DNA from: Moringa oleifera
Lineage: Eukaryota > Streptophyta > Magnoliopsida > Brassicales > Moringaceae
DNA length: 64,000 bases
Reading direction: 5' to 3'
Assembly (NCBI GenBank): GCA_021397835.1
Contig: JAJFZO010000120.1
Coordinates: 239,501 to 303,500, forward strand
Part shown: piece by piece, positions 25,686 through 36,599 of the stretch
Layout of the letters: each line of letters begins with the position of its first letter
How positions within the stretch are numbered: position 1 is the stretch's first letter
Notes under the pieces: model-generated
The model's input: the letters and a program-made list of their open reading frames with translations, nothing else
Told to the model about the DNA's origin: nothing
Database searches by the model: none
Translations under genes and position numbers: made by a program

Positions 25686-26330
25686 GTTGGAAGACTCAAA
25701 TCTTTTATATATTAATAGCACTCAGCAATAGGACATGATAAGATAATCATATCTTAACCAATAAACTAGTAAACCAAGAAAAGATGGAACAACAACAAGA
25801 TTAAACAACAAGATATAGCTCTATAACTCTGTTCCACATAACAGAATGCATCCATCAAGTAAAAGTACAAAGAAAGCATCAAGAACAAATGTATGAAACA
25901 AGCAAAGGGGAATTTACGTGGTTTAGCATAAGCCTACATCCACAATTAGTCTCAAAAAAGCAAAGAAAGAGCTTTCACTAATTCTTCAAGAAAAGGAATA
26001 CAAAGTTTTGCTAGGTTACAAGGAAAAACTAGAGCAGCTCTCTCACTGCTCTCTAACCAGATTTTCAACCCCCTTGCTGATATATTGCTCTCACCATCTT
26101 TCTAGTACAAGACACCCACATAAAGTGCCTTGAGTACATATTATACATCCCCTACTAGCCTTGGTGAGTAGCCTACATGTTGCTTTCTAAAATCCGACTA
26201 ACAATATCACTGTGCTGTGCTGTAGCTTTCTAAAATCTGCACCTTTGTTTTGTTACTGATTTGGTCCAATATGCACAGCTGGAATGTACTTCACATTTCC
26301 ATTCAAATAAGCTTCATATAGGTCTTAAGA
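25686..26330 (-). repeat. Candidate LTR region of a copia element
   Basis: This lies between the end of a minus-strand RNase H (about 26545) and the start of a minus-strand gag (25644), where an LTR is expected if the two halves share one LTR. The plus-strand left end begins TGTTGGAAGACTC, as many plant copia LTRs do. No second copy is present in the window, the primer-binding site is not recognisable, and the right end is a guess. Confidence 0.3.
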
Positions 26331-26544
26331 AAGGCCTCATCAGACTTGCCAGGTCATCTTAAAAAGGCCAGAAAAAACTTTATTTGAAAACATTTCAAAA
26401 AACAGAAGCTCCACCGATGTAGGTTTTTCTGGGAAGCACATTCTGCTAAGTATCGCCACCTTGATTCCCATAAACGCATTAGTGAAATAAAATCTCAGAC
26501 CTGTTGCTTGTTGATGACCCAAATTGCCAAGCATATCACTTGAC

Positions 26545-27760
26545 TCTAATGTTTAAAAGCATCAGACATTTTTCCAACTTGGATGAAAACGCAACTTTGG
26601 TTGCCATGTCACACGGATTTTCATCAGTCATGAATTTATCTAGCTGAATTTAACCATTCTCAACCATATCATGAACAAAGTGATACTTAACATCAAAATA
26701 CTTTGATCTTTCATAAATGAATTACAAATAGAGAATCACTAAATAGCTTTACCAGGTAGAACTCACTTTCATTTCTTCCAGCAAACTAACAAGCCAGCTT
26801 GCTTCTTTAAAAGCTTCAATCATTGCCACATATTCAGCTTCAGTACTTGATAAAGCTATCACTGATTGAAGCTGAACTTTTCTACTAATGCAGCATCCAT
26901 TAAACAAGAAAATGTCTACAAACAAGGATCTTCTTTTATGTTTATTACTTGCGAAATCTAGATCCACAACGCCTACCAACCTTTCTTGATTCAAGTCCTT
27001 TTTTTGATAGATCAAACCATAGTTAGCAATATTCTTTATAGATTTGAGTAGCCAGTTAATAGCCATTACTCCTTGCCTCAATTAACTATGTATCTGCTTA
27101 AAACATGGCTAAATCTTGTCTGTTACATACCACTAGAGATCCTATTGCACTTAAGTATGGGATAATGGCCGTTTGCTCTTTTTCTTCTTTTGGTTTAAGT
27201 GGCTGAAAGCTTGAAATGGCTTCCCAAAGGGACGCTAACTCTTTTAGCTTGATCTATTTTAAATTTTGATGACACTTTCTACAGATATAATTGTTGATTC
27301 AACTTTAACGAATTCCACACTTTGTCACTTTCAATGTTTATGCCTAAAATCTTCTTCGCCTCCCCTAAGTCCTCCATATCAAATTCTTTGCTTAGCATTC
27401 CATTCACTAATATTATTTGCATCTTGCTCTTCCTAGCAATCAACATATCATTAACGTATAGCAATAAAAACACTGCCTCATCAGTCCCAACTGATTTAAT
27501 GTAGAAACAAGCATCATACCTGCTCCTTACAAAGTCTTGTTAAAGAACAGAGTGACCTTTTGAGCAAGGAAACTTTGTGCTGCTTGCCTCTTAATTGAAA
27601 CCCTTCATGTTGCCTCATGTAAATGATCTCTTCAAGCTTACCATGAAGGAATGTTGTTTTAACATTCATTTGTTCTAATTTCCATCCCTCCAAAGTAACA
27701 TTTGCAATGCATATACATCTTATACAAATAAATTATGAAAACAAAGAAGAATAACTATAG
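26545..27760 (-). mobile_element. Ty1/copia RT-RNase H fragment
   Basis: Minus-strand frames read, from high to low coordinates: an RT piece with an upstream LEEIIYMRQ-like stretch at about 27600-27720; the RT active-site region LLLYVNDMLIA (27473-27440), where the usual YVDD is YVND; KEFDMEDLGEAKKILGI; a gap; then RNase H (27081-26749) with the retained ALSSTEAEYVAM motif and downstream YFDVKYHFVHDMVENG. Coding ends near 26545. Frameshifts and the altered active site mark it as dead. It breaks off at about 27760, upstream of which CKX-flanking DNA begins. Confidence 0.8.
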
Positions 27761-28393
27761 TTAGCCACTTAGCGATGAATTTAGACTACAAGTTTGGCAA
27801 TGCAATAAAGAGTAAAGAGTTTAATATACTTTAAACATTTAAGACATGTTCTAAAACATGACCTATTTTCTGTATGACCTAATAACAACAACGCCATGCA
27901 GAGACATTGAATGAAGTACAAGAGAAAGGAGACACAAAAATAATCAGAATCCATGAAAGCAAGTTAATGCTCCGAATAGTCCTTTGTCACAGGTAATTTT
28001 CTACATGTGGTAGTAACATCCCAAACAATAAGGTCAGTAAGAGAAAAGAGAGAGGCTATGTGGCTGTAAGTATACATAACAGTGGGGAATGTACGAGAAG
28101 ATATGTGAAATCTACACTTCTATATATTCTGCCTTTCATCTCATCAACTTTGGAGACCAAAAAAGACAAGCCGAAGGGAGAATCTTCAACTGATAGCTGT
28201 ATAATGGACTTTCCCTACTAAAATATGTGATATTTTCTGTGAGTAGCTGGCTTAGCTTGGCCTTTGAGTTCTCTTCTCAGCCTTTCATTTGCTAGGTCTC
28301 TCTTATACGCCTCTGTTTCTGTCTAACCCTCACCAAGAAAACTCAGAATCTCTCCAACTCTTTCCTTTTCTCTCGCTTTTTGTTCTCTAATTA
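27761..28393 (+). promoter_or_regulatory. 5' flank of the CKX pseudogene
   Basis: No transposon protein is seen here. The last 150 bp are pyrimidine-rich (for example CTCTTTCCTTTTCTCTCGC, about 28360), like a plant 5' untranslated region. By position this is the former promoter and leader of the cytokinin oxidase gene. Specific elements cannot be assigned with confidence. Confidence 0.35.
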
Positions 28394-29071
28394 ATGAAGT
28401 CTGCTTATCACCTTTCGTGTATCTAAAAGCAAGCAACGTGGTATTCCTTGGGTTTCTGTTGATTCTGGTGTTGAGCTCTATAGCTAATAGGACCAACCTC
28501 TGTTCTACACACTCTTTTGCGCACTTAACAGCTTTATCTCATTCAGGTTCCTCCATTAATATCCGTTCATCATTAGATGCACTAACTCTGGATGGTTATT
28601 TTGGCTTTGAGAACATCCACCATGCAGCTAAAGACTTCAGCAGCAAATATCATTTCCTCCCTTTTGCTGTTCTATGCCCAAGATCAGTTTCTAATATTTC
28701 ATCCACAGGGAAGCAGGTCTTCGACATGGATTCCTCATCAAAGTTAACAGTTACTGCCAGAGGCCATGGCCACTCATTTCAAGGTCAAGGTCAAGGTCAA
28801 GCTCATAGGGGTATAGTCATCAGCATGGAATCACTTCAAGGCCTTGACATGCTGGTTCGCACTGGGGAACTGCCTTATGTGGATGTTTCAGGTAGTGAGC
28901 TATGGATTAATGTTCTGCATGAGGCTCATAAACATGGGTTTACACCAAAGTCCTAGACGGACTATCTTTATCTGACTGTTGGAGGCACTTTATCGAATGC
29001 TGGAATTAGTGGTCAGACATTCTGGCATAGACCCTAGATCAGCAACGTTTATCAGCTAGAGTTTGTCACTG
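28394..29071 (+). pseudogene. Cytokinin oxidase/dehydrogenase (CKX) pseudogene, exon 1 only
   Basis: CKX enzymes are secreted or vacuolar flavoproteins that degrade cytokinins. The reading matches the N-terminal exon of CKX1/CKX6-type proteins: a hydrophobic signal-anchor (VVFLGFLLILVLSSIANRT), then the FAD domain with RGHGHS, whose His normally carries the covalent flavin, then YVDVSGSELWINVL and GGTLSNAGISGQ, ending at VTG with a splice donor (G|GTAGGTAA, 29072), where CKX intron 1 normally begins. Defects: the ATG at 28394 is out of frame with the rest (one-base loss near 28424), a TAG replaces Trp at 28957 (PKS|TDY), and a second TAG replaces Gln near 29033. All downstream exons, including the cytokinin-binding domain, are missing; copia sequence begins about 40 bp into the intron. 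Confidence 0.9.
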
Positions 29072-29111
29072 GTAGGTAAACCAAAATTATTTTTTTATAT
29101 ACTCCTACAGA

Positions 29112-29790
29112 TAATCTTTTAGGACAATAAGTTGGTTGATTACAAATGGGTTTATAAACTAAAGGAAGAAGATGCAACTGGTATGAAATGTTACGAAGCC
29201 AGACCTGTGGCAAAAGGTTTTACACAAGTTGGTGGCATAGATTATGGAGAAATCTTCTCTCCAGTTGTCAAATATAAAACCATTAAGCTGGTATTGGCTA
29301 ATGTGGCAATTCAAGATTGGGAATTAAAACAAATGGTTGTAAAAACAGCTTTTTACCATGGAACGTTGGAAAAGACTATCTACATGAGACAACCAAAAAG
29401 TTTCCAGCTTAAAGGAAGGGAACACCTGGTATATTTGCTTAAGAAGTCTCTTGATAGTTTAAAGCAATCACCTAGGAAATGGTATAAAAGGTTTGATGCC
29501 TATGTCATTGACCATGGATTTTACGCATGTTTACACTTTAAAGCCTTACAGAGTGAGAAGGCAATGATCTTGCTATTATATATTGATGATATGCTGATAA
29601 CTAGCAAGAATAAGCAGAAAGTAGTGATGGTAAAGCAAATGCTGACTCAAGAATTTGAAATGAAGGACTTCAGTCCAACGAGGAAAATCTTGGGTATGAA
29701 TAGAGAAAGAAACAGAACCAAACATGGCTGGAACTCTCACTGCAATCCTATTTGCAGAAGTTACTTTCTAATATTCTTTTAGGCAGTCAT
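29112..29790 (+). mobile_element. Ty1/copia reverse transcriptase fragment (family A)
   Basis: One nearly open frame (29132-29782) covers the copia RT. It has [12 protein letters not shown], a [19 protein letters not shown] stretch, LKQSPRKWYKRFD, and the catalytic LLLYIDDMLITS with YIDD intact (about 29575-29600), then EFEMKDFSPTRKILGM. It then shifts frame and decays. Integrase upstream and RNase H downstream are absent. It is about 90% identical by eye to the RT at 42415-43060 in the same orientation, so the two come from one family and date from a similar time. Confidence 0.88.
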
Positions 29791-29859
29791 TTTAGATTAT
29801 TAGAAAAGTGCCCTCCAACAATTAATGATGAAAAATAAGAAATAAAAAGCAAATCATAG

Positions 29860-31230
29860 ATTCGGTTTCACGATGGGGATAACCAAGTTTGAGATGAAGC
29901 GCTTTAGTGGCAAAGGAAATTTTGGGATATGGCGTTAAATGATGAGGGCCATTCTTGTTTAAAAAAAGTTGGCTCAAGTGCACTTGTTGGTGAGAGTAAG
30001 CTTCCACATACCATGTCTACAGTAGAGAAAGAAGATGTCCTCGAAATAGCTTATAGCATAATCATTCTGTATTTGAGTGGTAATGTGATGAGGCAATTAT
30101 CAAAAGAGAAAATTGCACCTGGGGTCTGGAGTAAGGTTCAAAGCTTATACATGACAAAATCACTCAATAATAGGATTTATCTCAACACAAAGTTTTTTGG
30201 ATTTAAGATGAATGAAGATATGAGTCTTGATGAGAATCTTGATAAGTTCTCCAAGATAGTGATTGATTTGGAGGATGTTAGTGAAAAGATTAGTGATGAA
30301 TATCAAGCTGTGATCTTGTTAGACTCACTACCTCCTACATAAAACCAATTGAGAGATACCATAAGGTATAGTAAGGATATCTTATCAATGGAGGAGCTGG
30401 AGTGAGCCATAAGATTAAAGGAGCATGAATAAATGCATAACAAGGGGTTTAGAACCCTTGAAAATAGTAATGAAGCCTTAATAATTAGAGAAAGACCTGA
30501 AAAGATATAGAAGTCTCAAGGAAAGGATTTAGCTAAATACAAAAGTCCAGCAAGGTCTAAATCAAGGAGGGCTCGAAGGAAGTGCTATTACTGTGTAAAA
30601 GTTGGTCATATTAGAAGGTTTTGCAGGGGAGTAAAGAAGAAACAACAAGAATAACAGAAGAAGGTAGGAGATGCTGCAGTTGGAACAATGTGTCTTGAAG
30701 AGGGAGATGCATTGGCAGTAACTGAATCAAGATGCATAGAGGAGTGGATTATCTGTTTGCACCTTTCATATGTGTCCTAAGAATGAATGGCTTAGGGACT
30801 TTGAAGAAGTGAACAATGGAGGGTGATCATGGGAGATGATCATTCTTGTGATGTCAAAGGGATTGGCTACTTAGTTATCAAGCTTGATGATGGTTCAATA
30901 AAGATACTTACAGATGTGAGGTACGTTCCTCAGTCAAAGAGAAATTTGATTTTTCTTGGTTCTTTAGATGAAAAAGGTTGTGTCTAAGATTGAACATATT
31001 ATCCTCAAAGTCATAAAAGATCACTAGTTATACTTAAGGGTGTAAGCAAAATAGGTTGTATGTTGTAAGGGAAGGCAATTACTAAACATGTTGTTGTTGC
31101 AGCTGAAAGTGAGCAGAATATTTCTTAGCTTTGGCACAATAGACTTGGCCATATTTCTGAGAAAGGACTGTAGGTCTTAAGTAACAAGGGATAGCTAGGA
31201 AAGGACAATGTATCTTACTTGGAGTTTCGT
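29860..31230 (+). mobile_element. Ty1/copia gag to pre-integrase fragment (family B)
   Basis: Starts with a Gag-like MGITKFEMKRFSGKGNFGIW (about 29872). It continues through SKLPHTMSTVEKEDVLEIAY, SLYMTKSLNNRIYLNTKFFG and KISDEYQAVILLDSLPP, then an intact zinc knuckle CYYCVKVGHIRRFC (CX2CX4HX4C, about 30580-30620). A protease-region stretch LAVTESRCIEEW (about 30713) and a gag-pre-integrase segment WHNRLGHISEKGL (about 31127) follow. Many stops are present. It ends where sequence of the opposite polarity begins, near 31.3 kb, forming the left arm of a large inverted repeat with 31300-32570. Confidence 0.82.
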
Positions 31231-31299
31231 GAGCTTCATTTTGTTTGCAAACCTTTTATAGTCTACTGTTACAAGTTTTGCTAACGTAATTTTTCTACA

Positions 31300-32570
31300 T
31301 GGTCCAAGGAAAAATCCAAATGCACCTATTCCATAATTTCAGCTGAGTTATGCTCCCTAACTACAGCAAACTTTAACTTGTGTTACTTGGCCAACATATA
31401 CTGCTAACAAAAACCAAGATGTGAAACTTTATCTTTGCCTAGCAGCGATTGATTACTGAGGATTTGAAGCCCTTTCTCAATACAATGCCCAGGCCTTCTA
31501 TGCCAAAGTTAGCATCAAGTTCTTCTTCAACAGCTGCTACTGCTTCTCTTGTCACAACCATGCGTTTAAGAATGTACAGGCCATTCTCTTTAATTTCTTT
31601 TAAAATCACCAAGAAACCTTTCAAGAGTTTAAGAGTACCTCCCTCAACCTTGAAAGATATCCCTTATCATCCAAAGTGCATAAAGAAATCAAGTTCCTCT
31701 TTAGTTGAGGCAAATGCCTCACTTCCTTTTCAAGATCTTGATGGTTTCATTTTTCAGCTTAAGAGCTGTGGTTCTAATGCCTTCAACTTCATAGGATTGA
31801 TCATTCCCCATGATAACCCTTCCTCTGTTTACCTCCTTATAGTCTTGAAACCACTCAGCTTTGGGATACATGTGATAGGTGCAAGCTACGTCAAGAATCC
31901 ATTCATTTGAGACTTTGGATTCTATCACAGCTAGCACATCACCTTATTTTTTAGGAGAATCTGCAGCCACAGCTGCATCTACCTCCTTTGTGGGTTGCTC
32001 ACCTTGCTTCTTCATAAACTCTCTAGAAAACCTCTTGATATAGATGGATTACCCATAAAATAAACACTTCCTCACAGGCTCTTTGGATTGAGACCTTGCA
32101 GGACTTTTGGACTTGTATTTCAAAGTAATCTTGTTGAAAGATTACCTTCTTTTTTCAGTTCTTCCTTTAGCACAAAAAGCTTCATTTGATGAAGATCCAA
32201 CCTTTTTGCTGCTCTTTGTTTCTTGATCCTTGGATTTGATTGCAAGCTCTAACTTCTCCATGGATAAAGTCTTTTTGCTGTACCTGATTGTATCCCTTAA
32301 CTGGTTAAAGCCTAGTGGTATCAAGTTGAGCAAGATGACTGCTTGATCTTCGTCACTGATCTTCTCACTCACATTCTTAAGATCGATTATAATCTTAAAG
32401 AATTCATCCAAGTTCTCATCAAGGTTTTTATCTTCATCCATCTTATAACCAAAGAATCTTGTCTTGAGGTAGATTTTATTGGTTAAAGATTGAGTCATGT
32501 GAAGACTTTTGAGTTTATTCCATACTCTAGTGTAATGGCTCAGCGATATATGCCATGATCTGCAGCAGGC
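31300..32570 (-). mobile_element. Ty1/copia gag to pre-integrase fragment (family B), inverted
   Basis: Minus-strand reading from about 32500: Gag (SLTNKIYLKTRFFGYKMDED, then KISDEDQAVILLNLIP and GFNQLRDTIRYSKKTLS), a weak zinc-knuckle region near 32050-32130, a protease segment (LAVIESKVSNEWILDVACTY, 31937-31880) with an intact D-A-C-like start where DSGAS is usual, and a pre-integrase remnant down to about 31340. It strongly resembles 39290-40667 in the same orientation. It lies tail-to-tail with the plus-strand copy 29860-31230. Confidence 0.82.
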
Positions 32571-32599
32571 CTCATCTTTGCTATGAAATTAGCTTACTT

Positions 32600-33190
32600 A
32601 GCAGATACTTTGTTAATCATAGGAATGAGCATTGGTAGGCCATAAAGCGGCTTCTAAGATAACTAAATGGGACCAAGAATAGTGGATTGATCTATGAGAA
32701 AAGAGGCGTTATGCAGCAAGGTTTGATTGGGTATGTAGATTCTAATTTTATTGGTGACAGAGCCAAAAGAAGACCATTATCTATATATATGTTCATTTAT
32801 GAAGGTTACTCTGTGAGTTAGAAGGCTCAACTTCAACCAATTATAGCCTTATCCAGCATAGAAGCATAATATATAGCAATGATTGATGGTATCAAAGAGG
32901 GAATCTGGTCGCTTGGATTGCTAAAGGAATTGGGATTGTATAGCTCAAATATATCTTATTTTTAGATAGCCAGTCAGTAATACACTTGTGCAAAAATTTA
33001 GTTCACCATGCGCATACTAAACACCTTAATGTTAAGTACGATTTCATAAGGGAAAAATAGAGGATGGCTACCAACTGGAAAATATTGGAACTAAAGATAA
33101 CCTTTCAGATATGGGCTCAAAGACTGTTCCCTTTGGAAAGTTGTAGAGATTCAAGGCACTGTTAAGGATAGGTATCGGATGATGATTTGG
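32600..33190 (+). mobile_element. Ty1/copia RNase H remnant
   Basis: Plus-strand frames, heavily broken, read as the copia pol C-terminus: a weak match to the stretch before RNase H, then FLDSQSVIHLCKNLVHHAHTKHLNVKYDFI (split here as FLDSQSVIHLCKN and HTKHLNVKYDFI, about 32960-33050), then WAQRLFPLESC near 33120. No LTR was recognised downstream. Confidence 0.7.
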
Positions 33191-34480
33191 TTTTGTAATG
33201 CAGTGAAGTCTACATCAATACCATTTTTATTGAATCAAAATGGAGAATGTCACTGAATCAAGGCAGAGAATGTTGCTGAAAGTGATCCAGCAGAGTTACA
33301 GACAAAAATGAAATCATTGTTGCTTTGCTCAGATGCAATTGGCGTAGCTGGACTTAATAAGTTGCTGAACCAATCAAGAGACTTCAAATGTATTAACGAA
33401 GCTGCCAGCTGGACGTTAGTTAGGCCACTTTAACAAAAAACATCCTGCAAACTAGCATAAAAACTAGTAATGCAGAACTAAGTAATAGTATCTATTTTTA
33501 ATCAAATTGAAAGGAATGGAGAAGAATTCACCGAGAGATTGTAACATAGCATTGATAGTCCACTTCTTTGCAATATTGACACAATAATCTTTCTTGTTTA
33601 TAGTATTATACAATCATTTCCAACTTCTATGCAATGATGAATATGCAATGTTTCTTGGCAATCTATAACCTTGGAAAATTTTACTTAAAGGAAACTTGTA
33701 TCTGCTTTATCAAGAGTTGTGTCAATAATACAACTCTGGGTAAGAGAGTAAGGCAGTACCCTTTAGATCAATTATTAAAAGTATACCCCATATCAAGGCA
33801 CTACGAGCACTTGTGACATCTCCAAAAAAAACTTATGATGCAATGCCCTGTATGCTTTTCTTTTTTGCCTTTTTTTGTTTGTGAATTTTTGTCATGAATA
33901 GGTCAACATAGTGAAATAGTTTGCTTCTACCATTCTTTAGAGTTCCTTTAAATGACTACAAATGTCCAGTTTGATAGAGCAATTTACCTCTGGTGTTTCT
34001 AGTCTTATTAGTTAAAGTGCATTAAATGTAAATCAAACTCATTCTTTTTATAAGCCCTTCAATCTACTATGGACCAGTCTATATGACATTTCATTACAGA
34101 AGGAATTATTGATGCAATAGACATGGAAAAAGGGTTGAAGATATGCATGTGTTACAGCATAATATGTTCGCCATAATTTACTTATATTGACATATTATTT
34201 ATGTTCTTTCTAAAGGATGGTTTATGTTGCCAGTCATATGTCATTATGTTTCCAACTGGTAGAGGTAATGTGTTAATAGTTCTCTGCTTGCTGCTAAAGA
34301 CATACAAAAAGAGTCTTAGAGATTTTTGTGTTTTTAAGTTTAGATTTATTTTCAATTTATGATTTCATATGGCTACAAAAAATAATGTTAGGAAAATCTT
34401 GAAACTTTGTTGGTTTTATCATTGTAACACATCAATGTCTTTAATGCTAAATTCTAGTGCAGATTTGTCAAAGATCTCAA
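33191..34480. other. Unassigned DNA between relics
   Basis: Probably includes the former 3' end or LTR of the RNase H remnant to its left, but no repeat partner is seen. Open frames are short and without recognisable domains. Confidence 0.4.
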
Positions 34481-34489
34481 AATCTACCT

Positions 34490-35480
34490 AGGATTCAAAA
34501 TTAAAAGACATTCTATCACCTTTCATATTCCCCTTCAGATGAGTTAATGAAAGACGGAGACTTTTTGCTTTAGAGGAAGCATGACAAAATTCCATTTTCA
34601 AGAATGACACACTATTAAAAAAGAAAGAAACTGAGTGGAAACTTCCTCATCAAACTACTTATTCTTTTCAATCATGGGACACAAAGATCCCAAAGGATGA
34701 AAATTGTTAGTGGATACCTGACAATGATTTTCTATCAACTCGCTGTCACTTCTTGGAGAATGGTTTAATTGTAGATGCAAGATCTAACAATAATGTGGAT
34801 TGTAATATTTTAAGGTCACATTTAACTAATGAATCCTTTAGTACTGAGCACAATTTGAGGAATTGATCAGCTGGAGATGCTTTATGTTTTATTTTTCATG
34901 AATTTGAAACAAATCAAAGAGGAAGCCTACCACTTGACAGAGCTATACTTGACCAAACACAAGGAGATCTCCATTTAAAGATATAATATCCAAGAAGTTG
35001 ATGGTAAAAAGAGGAGTTTTGATTATTTTACAAGGACTTCCTCATAGGCTGAGATGGGTAAAAATTCTAATTTTCTCTAAAAAGCTTCTGCAAAGATATT
35101 CTCATCTTATTTAAAGCTTTCTACTGAGGAGAAATTTGGTGCAATGGCTCAAAGGAAACATATTTGGTTATGCCGTTCAGTCTTCAAGTTCTGAATGGTG
35201 CTCAATAACTAGAGATCCTTTGTTTGAGACTGTATCTTGGGATGTTGAAGGTTTTACCAGTAATAATGCACTTAAAGGTAGGCCCAGATAGTGTAACAGG
35301 GCTCACTCTATGCTAGATACAGATTGCAAATTTAGCTATGATATTATGTCAAAGAGTGTTGGACTAGAAAATTGGACCATAAGTGGTGCAGATGTTTGCT
35401 TTGATTTAGAGAATTATGCTTGTTCTAATAATGACACAGCAAGTTCCTTAACAGAAACAATTTACATGATAAATTTTCTT
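34490..35480 (+). pseudogene. Decayed coding segment of unknown family
   Basis: Plus-strand frames give long, compositionally normal protein-like stretches interrupted by stops: KETEWKLPHQTTYSFQSWD, KIPKDENC, WIPDNDFLSTRCHFLENG, LIVDARSNNNVDCNILRSH, then after more breaks SLPLDRAILDQTQGDLHLK and, near 35350-35440, an acidic stretch. It does not resemble copia proteins. The density of stops and frameshifts makes it non-coding today. It may be one large exon of a plant gene. I do not recognise the family. Confidence 0.4.
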
Positions 35481-35710
35481 TAATGTGACAAACTGGTTAT
35501 GTCACTCAGGTGCTAAACTAAGGCAACTTTACTGTTAGACTATGTTAAGAGCTAATTGTTGATGAGCATTTAATTTTGAGGTTTTAAGATTAGTTTAAAA
35601 GAATGCTCATGTTCTGCTCTACTAATTTCTTGGGGATAAATTCTCAGTTCTATGTTTTATTCTTTGTGCTATACTCTCTAATAACGAAACAACCTAGTAA
35701 TTACAATGCA

Positions 35711-35875
35711 TTAGCAGTAATTGAATCAAGACTGTGCTATACAAAGTCTATGAAAGAGGAAGATGTATTGGCAGTAATTGAATCAAGACTGTGCTATACA
35801 AAGTCTATTGAAGAGAGAGATGTATTACTAGTAACTAAATCAAGAAACATAGAGGGTGGATTATGCCCTTTGCTT
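35711..35875 (+). repeat. 57-bp in-frame tandem repeat from copia protease region
   Basis: Units start at 35711, 35768 and 35825, period 57 bp (19 codons), and remain open in one frame (35603-35899). The first two read LAVIESRLCYTKSMKEEDV and LAVIESRLCYTKSIEERDV; the third has diverged (LLVTKSRNIEGG). The words match the protease-leading stretch of family B copia elements (LAVTESRCIEEW near 30713; LAVIESKVSNEW at 31937), so a small piece of pol was amplified on its own. No other copia domain adjoins it. Confidence 0.75.
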
Positions 35876-35899
35876 TCATGCTGGAAACTGACCTTCTAA

Positions 35900-36599
35900 T
35901 TTCTCAAACAACTACAACATATTTTGTGTAACAAGCCAGTATTGCATCACCATTCAAGTGATGGAACTCTGTGAAAGTTTCCTCCTGTTGTATTAGTTAC
36001 CACATTGATCACTTATACTACAACATACATCCAATTACTATTTATAGCTTAAAATAAAATTTAATCAATATTGCACCATACATCTAGAATAATCTAAAGA
36101 ATATCCCTTTTCCCAAGCTCATTACATGGGAAACGAAACCAAAATTTTCTATTATATTGGTCCATACTTGATGTCTTAGTGGCTACCTCACCATCTTATT
36201 TTGGCATTAAGCAGTGGTAGTATGAAATATTACACAAGAATAAGGCTGAAACCACTGTCTTAGATGAGCTGTTTAAGTTCTTGAATGCCATCTTTATCTT
36301 CATGTATGCTCCTTGTGGGATCAATACTCACATATGACATGACAAAATATTCATTAATTGAAAACTTATACTGTTTACTAGTTGTTCTTGTAGTGGTTTT
36401 CATATCAAATACTTTGGTTTCAATTTTGAGATGTACTTCCCAAGTTGCAATAAACATTATGTTTTGATTTCTTGGTCATTAATTCTTATAGACATTGAGA
36501 GCCATAATTTGTTCTCATAGAAGTCAATGTTTAGCTCTGCAAATGGTCTTCAACAATGTGGAAGAAACCAGAAAGAAATAGAGGTGGGAGGTTTTGGCT
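35900..36599. other. Unassigned DNA
   Basis: Short frames only. No recognisable domains. The right part may include the 3' non-coding end or LTR of the minus-strand copia element that follows, but no LTR partner is visible. Confidence 0.4.
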
